From Paracoccus sp. MBLB3053 (lineage in GTDB: Bacteria; Pseudomonadota; Alphaproteobacteria; Rhodobacterales; Rhodobacteraceae): a stretch of 64,000 nucleotides of DNA. Below the pieces are notes generated by a model. It had not been told where the DNA came from and did no database searches. It saw only the letters and a list, made by a program, of their open reading frames with translations. This document shows, piece by piece, positions 8,361 to 17,464 of the stretch; the stretch's first letter is position 1; every line of letters begins with the position of its first letter. Location: assembly GCF_031822435.1 (NCBI RefSeq), contig NZ_JAVQLW010000001.1, forward strand, positions 2,117,501 through 2,181,500. The letters are read 5' to 3'. A program made the position numbers and the translations under genes.

Positions 8361-9851
8361 ATGATTTCACTGGAGACCTATCGTCACGAATGGTTCGGCA
8401 ATATTCGCCGAGACCTGCTTGCCGGGCTTGTCGTGGCCCTTGCCCTGATCCCCGAGGCGATCGCCTTTTCGATCATCGCGGGTGTTGACCCCAAAGTCGG
8501 GCTTTATGCCTCGTTCTCGATTGCCCTGATCACGGCGATCGCTGGCGGCCGGCCCGGAATGATTTCCGCCGCAACCGCGGCCACGGCCGTGCTCATGGGG
8601 TCGCTCGTGCGCGATCACGGGCTGGATTACCTGCTGGCGGCAACGGTGCTTGCCGGGCTCTTGCAGATCGGGATGGGCCTGCTGCGGCTGGGCTTCGTCA
8701 TGCGATACGTTTCGAAATCGGTCATGACCGGCTTTGTGAATGCGCTTGCGATCCTGATCTTCATGGCGCAATTGCCCGAGCTTGATCCCGCCAGGGTGCC
8801 GGCGCTGACCTATCCTCTGGTCGCGGCGGGGCTCGCCATCATCTATCTTTTCCCGCTGGTGAACCGTGCGATCCCATCGCCGCTGGTCACGATCGTCGTG
8901 TTGACCGCGCTGGCGATCGGGCTGGGCTGGGACGTGCGCACGGTGGGCGACATGGGATCGCTGCCGGATGCCCTGCCGTCATTCCTTGTCCCTCAGGTTC
9001 CGCTGAACCTCGAGACGCTGGCCATCATCTTTCCCTATGCGCTGGCGGTTGCCGTGGTCGGGCTGCTTGAAAGCCTGATGACACAGAACCTTGTCGACGA
9101 GCTGACGGACACGAAGACCAGCCGGAACCAGGAATGCATCGGCCAGGGACTTGCCAACGCTGCGACCGGTTTCATCGGTGGCATGGCAGGTTGCGCCATG
9201 ATCGGCCAGAGCATGATCAACGTCAAATCCGGCGGAAGGGGCAGGCTTTCCTGTGCCTTTGCAGGCGTCATGCTGCTGATCTTCGTGGTTTTCCTTGGGC
9301 CGCTGGTCGCGCGCATTCCGATGGCCGCGCTGGTCGCCGTGATGATCATGGTTTCGATCGGAACCTTTTCCTGGTCCTCGATCGGGTCGCTTCGGACCCA
9401 TCCCCGGTCATCGTCGATCGTCATGCTGTCGACGGTGGTGGCTGTCGTCTGGACCCACAATCTCGCGATCGGCGTGCTGATCGGAGTGCTTCTGTCGGGG
9501 ATCTTCTTTGCCGCCAAGATCGTCACGATGTTCCGCGTCACGTCAGAGCTGGCCGAGGATGGTCGATCCCGGACCTATCGCGTCAACGGCCAGCTTTTCT
9601 TCGGCTCGGTCGAGGATTTCATGGCGGCCTTCGATTTTGCCGAGAAGCCGGCCCGCGTTGCCATCGACGTGTCCGGCGCCCATATCTGGGACATCTCGTC
9701 GGTGCAGGCTCTGGACTCGGTGGTGCTCAAATTCCGGCGAGGCGGGGCCACGGTGGATGTGGTCGGCCTGAACGAGGCCTCGAGAACCATCGTCGACCGC
9801 TTGGGTGTGCAGAACCGCCCCGGCGCCATAGATGAGATCCCGTTGCACTGA
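8361..9851 (+). CDS. SulP family inorganic anion transporter (sulfate permease-like)
   Basis: 496 residues from ATG 8361; the frame extends to a TTG at 8298 but [20 protein letters not shown] is the usual SulP N-terminus. The membrane part starts with the signature [20 protein letters not shown], followed by GLYASF, and contains 10 or more hydrophobic segments up to residue ~395. A cytoplasmic STAS domain closes the protein ([20 protein letters not shown] to residue ~496, with [19 protein letters not shown]). SulP proteins carry sulfate, bicarbonate or other anions; substrate is not certain. The leader hairpins hint at RNA-level control. It is single-gene and converges on guaD with a shared terminator. 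Confidence 0.85.
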   Translation: MISLETYRHEWFGNIRRDLLAGLVVALALIPEAIAFSIIAGVDPKVGLYASFSIALITAIAGGRPGMISAATAATAVLMGSLVRDHGLDYLLAATVLAGLLQIGMGLLRLGFVMRYVSKSVMTGFVNALAILIFMAQLPELDPARVPALTYPLVAAGLAIIYLFPLVNRAIPSPLVTIVVLTALAIGLGWDVRTVGDMGSLPDALPSFLVPQVPLNLETLAIIFPYALAVAVVGLLESLMTQNLVDELTDTKTSRNQECIGQGLANAATGFIGGMAGCAMIGQSMINVKSGGRGRLSCAFAGVMLLIFVVFLGPLVARIPMAALVAVMIMVSIGTFSWSSIGSLRTHPRSSSIVMLSTVVAVVWTHNLAIGVLIGVLLSGIFFAAKIVTMFRVTSELAEDGRSRTYRVNGQLFFGSVEDFMAAFDFAEKPARVAIDVSGAHIWDISSVQALDSVVLKFRRGGATVDVVGLNEASRTIVDRLGVQNRPGAIDEIPLH

Positions 9852-9861
9852 CCGGGCAAGA

Positions 9862-9896
9862 AAGCGGGGCGCGCAGTTCCAGGCTGCGCCCCGCTT
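9862..9896. terminator. Bidirectional terminator between SulP and guaD
   Basis: aagcggggcgcgcag pairs with ctgcgccccgctt around ttccagg, one base bulged. It lies between two converging genes and is followed on the plus strand by ccgtctttctt. Confidence 0.7.
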
Positions 9897-9932
9897 CCGT
9901 CTTTCTTCGGCTCTTGAGCCGGAACGGCGAGA

Positions 9933-11207
9933 TCAGAGCATCGGACGGCCCGCGACATAGGTCTGCGCCACCGACCTGTCGTCCCCCATGATCTGGAGTA
10001 CGAAAAGCTCTTCGGCGAGGGTCTGGGCCTTTTCCATGCGCAGTGCCATGGCGGGGGTGGCGCGGCTGTCGAGGATGACAAGATCCGCATCCGTGCCGGG
10101 GGTCAGCGTGCCGATCCGATCCTCCATACCCAATGCCACGGCATTCCCCCGCGTCGCCCAGTGGAAAGCCGCAAAGGGATGCAGCTTCTGGCCGCGCAGC
10201 TGAAGGATCTTGTAGCCCTCGTTCAGGGTCTGAAGCATCGAATAGCTGCTGCCGCCCCCGATATCCGTCGCGATCCCCGAGGTGATGCCCGCCGCGCGCA
10301 GGCCGGCCTCGTCGAAAAGTCCCGAGCCCAGGAACAGGTTCGAGGTCGGGCAGAAGATCGCGCGGCTGCCGGTCTCGGCCATGCGGGCGATCTCGCGTTC
10401 GCGCAGGTGGATCGAATGGCCCAGTAGGATCTTCGGGCCGAGCAATCCGTAAGATTCGTAGATATTCAGGTAATCCCGTGCCTTGGGATAAAGACTTAGG
10501 GTGAATTCGATCTCGGCGAGGTTCTCGCTCAGATGGGTCTGGATATGGCAGTCGGGGTGCTCGCGAACCAGCGTTCCGGTCGCCTCCATCTGCTCGGGCG
10601 TCGAGGTGATGGCGAAGCGCGGGGTGATGGCGTAGCGCTGGCGGCCGCGGCCATGCCATTTTTCCAGCAGGCGCTTGCTGTCGTCATAGCCGCGCTGCGG
10701 CGTGTCGAGGACGGCCTCGGGCGCATTGCGGTCCATCATGACCTTGCCCGCGATCATCGCCATGTTGCGCGCCTCGGAGGCCTGGAACAGCGCCTCGACC
10801 GATTGCGGGTGGCTCGAGCAGAAGGCCACCGCCGAGGTCGTGCCATGCGAGAGCAGCAGCTTCAGGAAGGCGTCGGCCATGCGCGTGGCGTGACCCTCGT
10901 CGCTGAACTGCGCCTCGCTCGGGAAGGTATAGGTGTTGAGCCAGTCCAGAAGCTGCGCCCCCCAGCTCGCGATGACCTGCACTTGCGGGAAATGCAGGTG
11001 CGGGTCGATGAAGCCGGGCAGGATCAGGTTCGGGCGATGGTCGATCTCGGGCAGGCCGTCAGCGCGGAGATCCGCGTAGTCGCCGGTAGCGACGATCTTG
11101 CCATCCTCGACAAGCACCGCGCCGTTTTCGTGATAGGTGAAGGCATCCTCGGACAGGGCGGGGTCCGCATGGAAAGAGAGCGTCCGCCCTCGGATCAGTT
11201 GTCGCAT
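9933..11207 (-). CDS. guaD: Guanine deaminase
   Basis: A 424-residue amidohydrolase that converts guanine to xanthine, feeding XdhAB. Metal-binding signature PGFIDPHLHFPQ near residue 65, then SWGAQLLDWLNTYTFPSEAQ typical of GuaD, TPRFAITSTPEQ, HIQTHLSEN (metal His) and GIATDIGGGSSYSML (metal Asp). Length is normal for the family. The start overlaps the xdhC end by 13 bp, making it the last gene of an xdhA-xdhB-xdhC-guaD operon read on the minus strand. Confidence 0.93.
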   Translation of the reverse strand: MRQLIRGRTLSFHADPALSEDAFTYHENGAVLVEDGKIVATGDYADLRADGLPEIDHRPNLILPGFIDPHLHFPQVQVIASWGAQLLDWLNTYTFPSEAQFSDEGHATRMADAFLKLLLSHGTTSAVAFCSSHPQSVEALFQASEARNMAMIAGKVMMDRNAPEAVLDTPQRGYDDSKRLLEKWHGRGRQRYAITPRFAITSTPEQMEATGTLVREHPDCHIQTHLSENLAEIEFTLSLYPKARDYLNIYESYGLLGPKILLGHSIHLREREIARMAETGSRAIFCPTSNLFLGSGLFDEAGLRAAGITSGIATDIGGGSSYSMLQTLNEGYKILQLRGQKLHPFAAFHWATRGNAVALGMEDRIGTLTPGTDADLVILDSRATPAMALRMEKAQTLAEELFVLQIMGDDRSVAQTYVAGRPML

Positions 11208-11938
11208 TTGATTTGGGGAACCGGTGATGTGGTTTCGGTCAGCCGGCCGATCAGTTCGGCGGCGGTGAAGGCGGCGATGATCTCGGGGCGCTTGTCACGC
11301 GAATAGCCGGCGCCGATGGGACAGGTCAGCCTGTCGGTGTCCAGACCCTGTGCACGGGCAAAGCGACGGAACTGCGCGAGCTTTGTCTGGCTGCCGATCA
11401 TGCCGATATAGGGGGCATCCATCCGGCGCAAAGCCTCGGCGGACAAAAGAAAGTCCAGCGCATGATCATGCGTCACGACGATATAGCTGGTGCCGAAGGG
11501 GGCCTTGCGGATCTCGGCCTCAGGCAGGGGGGTCAGGCGGGTCTCGCCGGTGGCCTGTGTCAATTCGCTTGCGCGTTGGTCGATCAGGATGGGCCGCAGG
11601 GGCAGCAGAGCGAGCGCGCGGCTGAGCGCCCGCCCGACATGCCCCGCACCGAAGATCAGCACCTGCGGATGGTCATCATCCGCTGAGATTGCCTTGACCC
11701 GGCACAGATCCAGTTCGACCCGACCGCCGCAGCACTGGCCGATCTCGGGTCCAAGGGGAACATCCATCCTGGCGCTGTCCTCGCCGCGCGCAAGCATCTG
11801 CCGCGCGCGGTCGATCGCCATGAATTCAAGCTGTCCGCCCCCGATCGTGCCCTGCGTCGCATCGCGCGTCACATGCATCGTGGCGCCGGCCTCGCGGGGC
11901 GACGACCCCCGCGTGCGGGTGATCGTGACCCGGATCAT
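11195..11938 (-). CDS. xdhC: Xanthine dehydrogenase accessory protein XdhC
   Basis: 247 residues. XdhC binds molybdenum cofactor, promotes its sulfuration and delivers it to XdhB. N-terminal RVTITRTRGSSPREAGATMH and IGGGQLEFMAIDRAR are XdhC/CoxI domain 1; QVLIFGAGHVGRALSRALAL is the Rossmann-type nucleotide motif of domain 2. It is shorter than many XdhC proteins at the N-terminus but starts at a typical point. The start overlaps the xdhB stop by four bases and its end overlaps guaD, so coupling is tight. Confidence 0.92.
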   Translation of the reverse strand: MIRVTITRTRGSSPREAGATMHVTRDATQGTIGGGQLEFMAIDRARQMLARGEDSARMDVPLGPEIGQCCGGRVELDLCRVKAISADDDHPQVLIFGAGHVGRALSRALALLPLRPILIDQRASELTQATGETRLTPLPEAEIRKAPFGTSYIVVTHDHALDFLLSAEALRRMDAPYIGMIGSQTKLAQFRRFARAQGLDTDRLTCPIGAGYSRDKRPEIIAAFTAAELIGRLTETTSPVPQIKCDN

Positions 11939-14232
11939 CTGAGCTTCTCGATCGCCATGAGAACGCGTTCCGGCGTGGCGGGGGCGTCGATGCGCGGGTT
12001 CTCGGCATAGCCGTTGAACGACGCGACCGCCATGTTCAGCGCCTGGAAGACCGAGATGCCCAGCATGAAAGGGGGCTCACCCACGGCCTTCGAGCGCTTG
12101 ATGGTGTTCTCGCGGTTCACCGACCAATCTGCCAGCGCCACGTTGAAGACCTTGGGCCGATCCGAGGCGAGCGGGATCTTGTAGGTCGAAGGGGCATGGG
12201 TCTTGAGCTGCCCCTTGGCGTCCCACCACAGCTCCTCGCTGGTCAGCCAGCCGGTGCCCTGCACGAAGGCGCCCTCGACCTGGCCCTTGTCCAATGCCGG
12301 GTTCAGGCTGCGGCCCACGTCATGCAGCACGTCGGCGCGCTCGATGACATATTCGCCGGTCAGGGTGTCGACCGCGACCTCGGCGCAGGCCGCGCCATAG
12401 GCGAAGTAATAGAAGGGCCGGCCGCGCCCGGTGTCGCGATCCCAGTGGATCTTGGGCGTCTTGTAGAAGCCGGTCGCCGAAAGCTGGATACGGGCCATAT
12501 AGGCGGTCTTGACGAAATCCTGGAACGGCATTTGCTCGGTGCCGATCTGCACCGTCTCGCCGATGCTGACGAGTTCGGGCGCAACGCCCTTGGCCTCGGC
12601 GGCAAAGGCGGTCAGACGCTCGATCAACTGCTGGCAGGCGTGCAGTGCCGCCATGCCGTTCAGGTCGGAACCGGACGAGGCCGCGGTGGCCGAGGTGTTC
12701 GGCACCTTCTCGGTCGTCGTCTTGGTGATCCTGATACGATCGATGTCGACGCCAAGCGCCTCGGCCACGACCTGCGCGACCTTGGTGTTCAGCCCCTGGC
12801 CCATTTCGGTGCCGCCATGGTTCAGGTGGATCGAGCCGTCCGAATAGATATGGACGAGCGCGCCCGCCTGGTTGAACCAGGTCGCGGTGAAGCTGATGCC
12901 GAACTTGACCGGGGTCAGCGCGATGCCCTTGCGGATCACGCCGCCCCGCGCGTTCCATTCGATCACCGCCCGCCGGCGCGCCTGATAGTCGCTGCTGGCT
13001 TCGAGCTCATCGAGAATGCGTGGCAGGATCTGGTCTTCGACCTCCTGATGATAGGGGGTGAGCTGGCCATTTTCGTAAAGGTTCAGCCGGCGGATTTCCA
13101 AAGGGTCGCGCTGAAGGGCGTAGGCGATGTCCTCGACCACGCGCTCGGCCATGATGACGCCCTGCGGACCGCCGAAGCCGCGGAAGGCGGTGTTTGAACA
13201 GGTATTGGTCTTCATCGGATGGCTGCGCAGTTCGACCGCCGGGTAGTAATAGGCATTGTCGGCATGGAACAGCGCGCGATCCGTCACCGGACCCGAGAGA
13301 TCCGCCGAGAAGCCGCAGCGCGCGTAGAAGTCTCCGCTGACGGCGTGGATCTTGCCGGTCTCGTCATAGCCCACCTGATAGTCGATGACGAAGTCGTGGC
13401 GCTTGCCGGTGATCTGGAAATCGTCATCGCGGTCGGGGCGCAGCTTGACGGGGCGGTGCAGCTTCTTCGCGGCGAGGGCGGCGATCACCGAGAAGATGTT
13501 CATCTGCGTCTCTTTGCCGCCGAAGCCGCCGCCCATGCGACGCACGTTCACCACGACGGCATTGGCGGCCGTGCCCAAGACATGGGCGACCATGTGCTGC
13601 ACCTCGGTCGGGTGCTGGGTCGAGGTGTGGACGATGACCTCGTCATCCTCGCCGGGCAGGGCAAAGGCGATCTGGCTTTCCAGGTAGAAATGTTCCTGCC
13701 CGCCGACGGTCAGGCGACCGGACATGCGGCGCGGCGCGCGGTCAAGCTCGGCCATGTCGCCACGGGCGAGTTTCAGTGGTTTGGTCACATAACCCAGCCC
13801 GGCATCGCGGGCGCTCATGGCGTCCAGGGCGAAGGGCAGTTCCTGATATTCGACCTTGGCCAGCTGACAGGCGCGGCGCGCCTGGTCGCGGGTTTCGGCC
13901 ACGACTGCGAAGATCGGCTGGCCCAGGAATTGCACCTCGGGGAAGGCGAAGACCGGGTCGTCATCGAGCCCGTTGGGGCTGATATCGTTGACGCCGGGAA
14001 TGTCCTCGGCGGTCAGGACAGCATGCACGCCCGGCGCCGCGCGCACCGCCGTGAGGTCCATCGTGGTGATCATGCCATGCGCCACCGTCGAAAGGCCCAG
14101 ATAGGCATGCAGCGTGCCGATGGGCTCGGCGATGTCGTCGGTATAGTCGGCGCGGCCGGTGACATGTTTCTCGGCCGAGTCGTGGATGATCGAGCTGTGG
14201 GCAGTACCCTTGACGATGACGTCCTGTTTCAT
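11935..14232 (-). CDS. xdhB: Xanthine dehydrogenase, molybdopterin-binding subunit
   Basis: 765 residues. It carries the molybdenum site that hydroxylates hypoxanthine and xanthine to urate. Features: TGRADYTDDIAEP near residue 27, the MRMGGGFGGKE-type cofactor loop (RRMGGGFGGKETQMN near 232), AFRGFGGPQG near 350, and the C-terminal GVGEPP-type KAVGEPPFMLGISVF with the catalytic glutamate region. Length and order are normal for bacterial two-subunit XDH. It overlaps xdhA by 4 bp upstream and xdhC downstream. Confidence 0.96.
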   Translation of the reverse strand: MKQDVIVKGTAHSSIIHDSAEKHVTGRADYTDDIAEPIGTLHAYLGLSTVAHGMITTMDLTAVRAAPGVHAVLTAEDIPGVNDISPNGLDDDPVFAFPEVQFLGQPIFAVVAETRDQARRACQLAKVEYQELPFALDAMSARDAGLGYVTKPLKLARGDMAELDRAPRRMSGRLTVGGQEHFYLESQIAFALPGEDDEVIVHTSTQHPTEVQHMVAHVLGTAANAVVVNVRRMGGGFGGKETQMNIFSVIAALAAKKLHRPVKLRPDRDDDFQITGKRHDFVIDYQVGYDETGKIHAVSGDFYARCGFSADLSGPVTDRALFHADNAYYYPAVELRSHPMKTNTCSNTAFRGFGGPQGVIMAERVVEDIAYALQRDPLEIRRLNLYENGQLTPYHQEVEDQILPRILDELEASSDYQARRRAVIEWNARGGVIRKGIALTPVKFGISFTATWFNQAGALVHIYSDGSIHLNHGGTEMGQGLNTKVAQVVAEALGVDIDRIRITKTTTEKVPNTSATAASSGSDLNGMAALHACQQLIERLTAFAAEAKGVAPELVSIGETVQIGTEQMPFQDFVKTAYMARIQLSATGFYKTPKIHWDRDTGRGRPFYYFAYGAACAEVAVDTLTGEYVIERADVLHDVGRSLNPALDKGQVEGAFVQGTGWLTSEELWWDAKGQLKTHAPSTYKIPLASDRPKVFNVALADWSVNRENTIKRSKAVGEPPFMLGISVFQALNMAVASFNGYAENPRIDAPATPERVLMAIEKLR

Positions 14233-15674
14233 TCGGCTCTCCTCAGGCGATGTTCGGCGCCCGACTGTTCCAGCCAGAAGCGGCGGAAGAAGTTGGCGGC
14301 AAGCTGCTGGCGGTATTCGGCGCTGGCGCGCCAGTCGCTGAGCGGCTGGAAGTCGTTCGCCACGGCGCGGGCGGCGGCTTCGAATGTCTCGGCGGCGAAG
14401 GGCTGACCCTTCAGCGCGGCCTCGGCCTGTGCGGCGCGCCTGGGCGTCCCGGCCATGCCACCGAACGCCACGCAGGCGTCGATGATCGTCGCGCCATCCG
14501 TTTCCACACGGAAGGCGGCCGCAGCTGCGGTAATGTCGGCATGGTGGCGCTTGCTGACCTTGTAGGCCGCGATCCTCGCGTCGCCCTTCAGCGGGATATG
14601 CACCGCCTCGACGAATTCGCCGGGGCGGCGGTCCTGCTTGCCATATTCGATGAAGTAATCCTCGACCGGCAGATCACGCCTGCCCGCCTGGCTGCGCAGG
14701 GTGATCGAGGCCCCGAGCGCGATCAGCAGGGGTGGCGTTTCACCGATGGGCGAGCCATTCGCCACATTGCCGCCGATGGTTCCGGCGTTGCGCACCTGCC
14801 AGCCGCCGATGCGGCGCCAGTAATCCAGCGCCTCGGGGAAATGGGCCAGGATGAAGGGCTCGAATTCGGTATAGGTGACACCCGCGCCGATCGTGATCTG
14901 GCCCGGCGTGATCTCGATGCGCTTGAGGTCCTGCAGGTGGCCGATGAAGACGGCCGGAGAGATGTCCTTGAGGAATTTCGTGACCCACAGCCCGACATCG
15001 GTCGCCCCGGCTACGATGGTGGCCTTGGGGTTCTCGGCCAGCACTTCTGTCAGATCGGCGGCATCCGAAGGCAGGATCGCGCGATCCTCGCCGCGCGCGA
15101 TGTCGACCCTGTCGCGCGGGATTGCAGCCAGTGTTTCGGTCACGCGGTCGCGTTCGATAGCCAGCGCATCCATGTGTTGCCCGCCCGCCTCGCTGGCGGC
15201 AAGGGCAGCTTTCACGATCGGCTCGTAGCCGGTGCAGCGGCACAGGTTGCCTTGCAGCGCGGTTTCGATCGCGCCCATGTCGGGGCGGGGGTTCTGCATC
15301 CACAGCCCATAGAGCGCCATCACGAAGCCGGGCGTGCAGAAACCGCATTGGCTGCCGTGATGCTCGACCATCGCGGCCTGAACCGGGTGCAGCCCGCCAT
15401 CCGGGCCGCGCAGATGCTCGATCGTGACGATGTGGCAACCGTGGCACGAGGCGAGGAAGCGGATGCAGGCGTTGATCGGCTCATATTGCAGATGGCCGTG
15501 ATGCAGCCGCCCGACAAGGACGGTGCAGGCGCCGCAATCGCCTTCGGCGCAGCCTTCCTTCGTGCCGGTCAGGCGCCTGTTTAGCCTGAGAAAATCCAGC
15601 AGGGTGTCGCGGGAGCCGGCCTCGGTCAGGCGGATCTCGGTATCGTTCAGTAAGAAGCGCAGCTCGCTGCCCAT
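14229..15674 (-). CDS. xdhA: Xanthine dehydrogenase, FAD and iron-sulfur subunit
   Basis: I chose ATG 15674 (481 residues) because gaggatttg lies directly before it and MGSELRFLLNDTEIRL is the usual N-terminus; the frame extends 21 codons further. Two [2Fe-2S] domains: GCAEGDCGACTVLVG (plant-type cluster) and CGFCTPG with CRCTGY. The FAD domain follows (ATIVAGATDVGLWVTK, RNAGTIGGNVANGSPIGETP). Electrons from the Mo site pass through the clusters to FAD and NAD+. First gene of xdhABC-guaD, divergent from a LysR regulator that likely controls it. Confidence 0.95.
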   Translation of the reverse strand: MGSELRFLLNDTEIRLTEAGSRDTLLDFLRLNRRLTGTKEGCAEGDCGACTVLVGRLHHGHLQYEPINACIRFLASCHGCHIVTIEHLRGPDGGLHPVQAAMVEHHGSQCGFCTPGFVMALYGLWMQNPRPDMGAIETALQGNLCRCTGYEPIVKAALAASEAGGQHMDALAIERDRVTETLAAIPRDRVDIARGEDRAILPSDAADLTEVLAENPKATIVAGATDVGLWVTKFLKDISPAVFIGHLQDLKRIEITPGQITIGAGVTYTEFEPFILAHFPEALDYWRRIGGWQVRNAGTIGGNVANGSPIGETPPLLIALGASITLRSQAGRRDLPVEDYFIEYGKQDRRPGEFVEAVHIPLKGDARIAAYKVSKRHHADITAAAAAFRVETDGATIIDACVAFGGMAGTPRRAAQAEAALKGQPFAAETFEAAARAVANDFQPLSDWRASAEYRQQLAANFFRRFWLEQSGAEHRLRRAE

Positions 15675-15788
15675 CAAATCCTCGCTCGGGTCGCTTTCAG
15701 AAAAAGCGTAGATGCGATTTGACCTTTGCGAAATCACCGATTGAGCATAAGACTTTCAGCCAATCATTGAAAGAAGCGGGTCGAAACC
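15675..15788. promoter_or_regulatory. Divergent xdhA/LysR control region with inverted repeats
   Basis: The best LysR-type candidate is CTTTCA (15753-15758) and TGAAAG (15768-15773), a perfect 6-bp inverted repeat containing a T-N11-A core. Two further small palindromes occur: CGCTTT/AAAGCG at 15692-15708 and GATTT/AAATC at 15716-15735. Their spacing along one DNA stretch fits multi-site binding by a LysR tetramer. Confidence 0.5.
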
Positions 15789-16688
15789 GTGCCATATCTT
15801 GAAAGTCTGCGGGTTTTCGTCCGCGTCATCGAACTTGGATCCATTACGGCGGGGGGGCGCGATTTGCGCATGTCTCCGGCAGTTGCCTCAAATCGCATCA
15901 AGGATCTGGAGACGCGCTTCGGCGTTCGGCTGCTTAACCGGACGACTCGCAAGCTGGTGCCGACCGAAGTGGGCCGCGCATTCTACGAAAGTGCGCGTCG
16001 CGTGATCGAGACACTGGACGAGGCCGAGGCCGTCGTATCGGGTTTTTCGGGCATGCCGCATGGCGCGCTCAGGGTCACTGCGCCGCTGGGGCTGGGGCGG
16101 CGGCTGATCTCGCCCCTGGTGCCGAAATTCTGCGAAGAATATCCCGGCGTCGAGATCCGGCTGCGGCTGTCCGACCGCAATGTGGACATCATCGCCGATG
16201 GGATCGACCTCGCCTTCTTCCTGGGCGAGCCGCAGGATTCAGCGCTGAAATGGCGCCGGATCGCGGAATGCAGAAGGGTGCTGGTCGCGACCCCGGAATA
16301 TCTGGAAAAGCGCGGCACGCCCGAAAAGCCGGATGATCTGGTCAAGCACAATTGCCTGCTGCTGCGCTATCCGCGCAGCCCGGAATATTACTGGGTGCTG
16401 CACACGCCCGAGGGGCCGCAGAAGCTTTTGGTCCACGGCCATTTCGATGCAGATGATGGGGATGTTCTGACCGATTGGGCGCTGGATGGCTGCGGCATCG
16501 CGAACCGCCCGCATTACGAGGTCGCCGAGCATATCGCGACGGGCCGCCTGAAGCTTGTCCTGCCCGAATGTCCACCGTCGCCTGCCCAGTTCGGGGTCCT
16601 GACCCCGCATCGCAGGTTGCAGGATCCCAAGGTCCGGCTTTTCGTTGATTTCATCGCGCGCGAGTCCAAGCGCCATCTTGGCGCCTAG
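15789..16688 (+). CDS. LysR family transcriptional regulator, probable regulator of the xdh operon
   Basis: 299 residues from GTG 15789 (MPYLESLRVFVRVIELGSIT). N-terminal winged helix: LRVFVRVIELGSITAGGRDL, SPAVASNRIKDLETRFGVRL, LLNRTTRKLVPTEVGRAFYE. The effector domain begins around residue 90 (LRVTAPLGLGRRLISPLVPK) and shows the periplasmic-binding-like fold typical of CrgA-type LysR proteins. Divergent position next to xdhA suggests control by a purine or purine catabolite. Its 3' end overlaps the convergent methyltransferase by 4 bp. Confidence 0.88.
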   Translation: MPYLESLRVFVRVIELGSITAGGRDLRMSPAVASNRIKDLETRFGVRLLNRTTRKLVPTEVGRAFYESARRVIETLDEAEAVVSGFSGMPHGALRVTAPLGLGRRLISPLVPKFCEEYPGVEIRLRLSDRNVDIIADGIDLAFFLGEPQDSALKWRRIAECRRVLVATPEYLEKRGTPEKPDDLVKHNCLLLRYPRSPEYYWVLHTPEGPQKLLVHGHFDADDGDVLTDWALDGCGIANRPHYEVAEHIATGRLKLVLPECPPSPAQFGVLTPHRRLQDPKVRLFVDFIARESKRHLGA

Positions 16689-17401
16689 GGCTTCGTCCAT
16701 TCCATGATATGGTGATAGGGCGCGCGGTTGTAGCGCGCGGCCCTGGTCGTCGCGTCGCCAGCGGGGTCCTCGCGGGCGGCCGGTTCGTCGAAATGGGCAA
16801 GCCGCAGACCCTGAGCCAGTAGCGGCTGCATGTAGGCATGCAGCGGGCGGTGCCAGTTGCGGATCAGGATGCCGCGCCAACTGACCCATTCCGCCCGCGG
16901 CTCAAGGTAATTGTCGATCAGGTAGCCGCGCGCGCTGTCGCCCTCGCCCTGCCATTTCCCGGCGGTGCTGAAGGAATTCAGGTTCGCGATCAGCAGGCTG
17001 CCGCCGGGACGCAGGACGCGGGCCATTTCCCCGATCGCACCGTCCAGGTCGTCGATATCGATCAGGGTCAGGTAGCTGACCACGAGATCGAAGCTTTCGG
17101 GGGCAAAGGGCAGGGCCTCGGCGCGGGCCTCGTGATAGCGGCCCAGCGGGTCGCGGGCCCGGGCGGTTTCGATCAGGCGGGCGGTCGGGTCGATGCCGGT
17201 CGCGCGGATGCCCAGCCCCGAGATCATCCGGCAGAAGCGCCCCTCGCCGCAGCCGACATCCAGAGCGTCCTGAAAGCCGCGGCCCCGGATGCGGTCCAGC
17301 ATCGGGGCGTCCAGCACGTTGCGGCGTGAAAAATCGCCGGTCTCGCCCATGTCGGCGATCCAGGCCTCGGCGCTTTCGTCCCAACCATTGCCGCTGTCCA
17401 T
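16685..17401 (-). CDS. Class I SAM-dependent methyltransferase
   Basis: 238 residues. Motif I DALDVGCGEGRFCRMIS near residue 46, acidic loop TGIDPTARLIETARAR, motif II SFDLVVSYLTLIDIDDLDGA and the post-II segment MARVLRPGGSLLIANLNSF mark a Methyltransf_11-type fold. The C-terminal region with WHRPLHAYMQPLLAQGL is seen in methyltransferases acting on small molecules, but the substrate is not apparent. It lies inside the purine region, 63 bp from puuD, which is transcribed toward it on the same strand; the two could be co-transcribed without a functional link. Confidence 0.8.
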   Translation of the reverse strand: MDSGNGWDESAEAWIADMGETGDFSRRNVLDAPMLDRIRGRGFQDALDVGCGEGRFCRMISGLGIRATGIDPTARLIETARARDPLGRYHEARAEALPFAPESFDLVVSYLTLIDIDDLDGAIGEMARVLRPGGSLLIANLNSFSTAGKWQGEGDSARGYLIDNYLEPRAEWVSWRGILIRNWHRPLHAYMQPLLAQGLRLAHFDEPAAREDPAGDATTRAARYNRAPYHHIMEWTKP

Positions 17402-17464
17402 GATCCCGCCTCCGAGCTGTTGCGGCCATCACCTAGCCGAGGCGCGCGGCGGGGAAAAGGCCGG

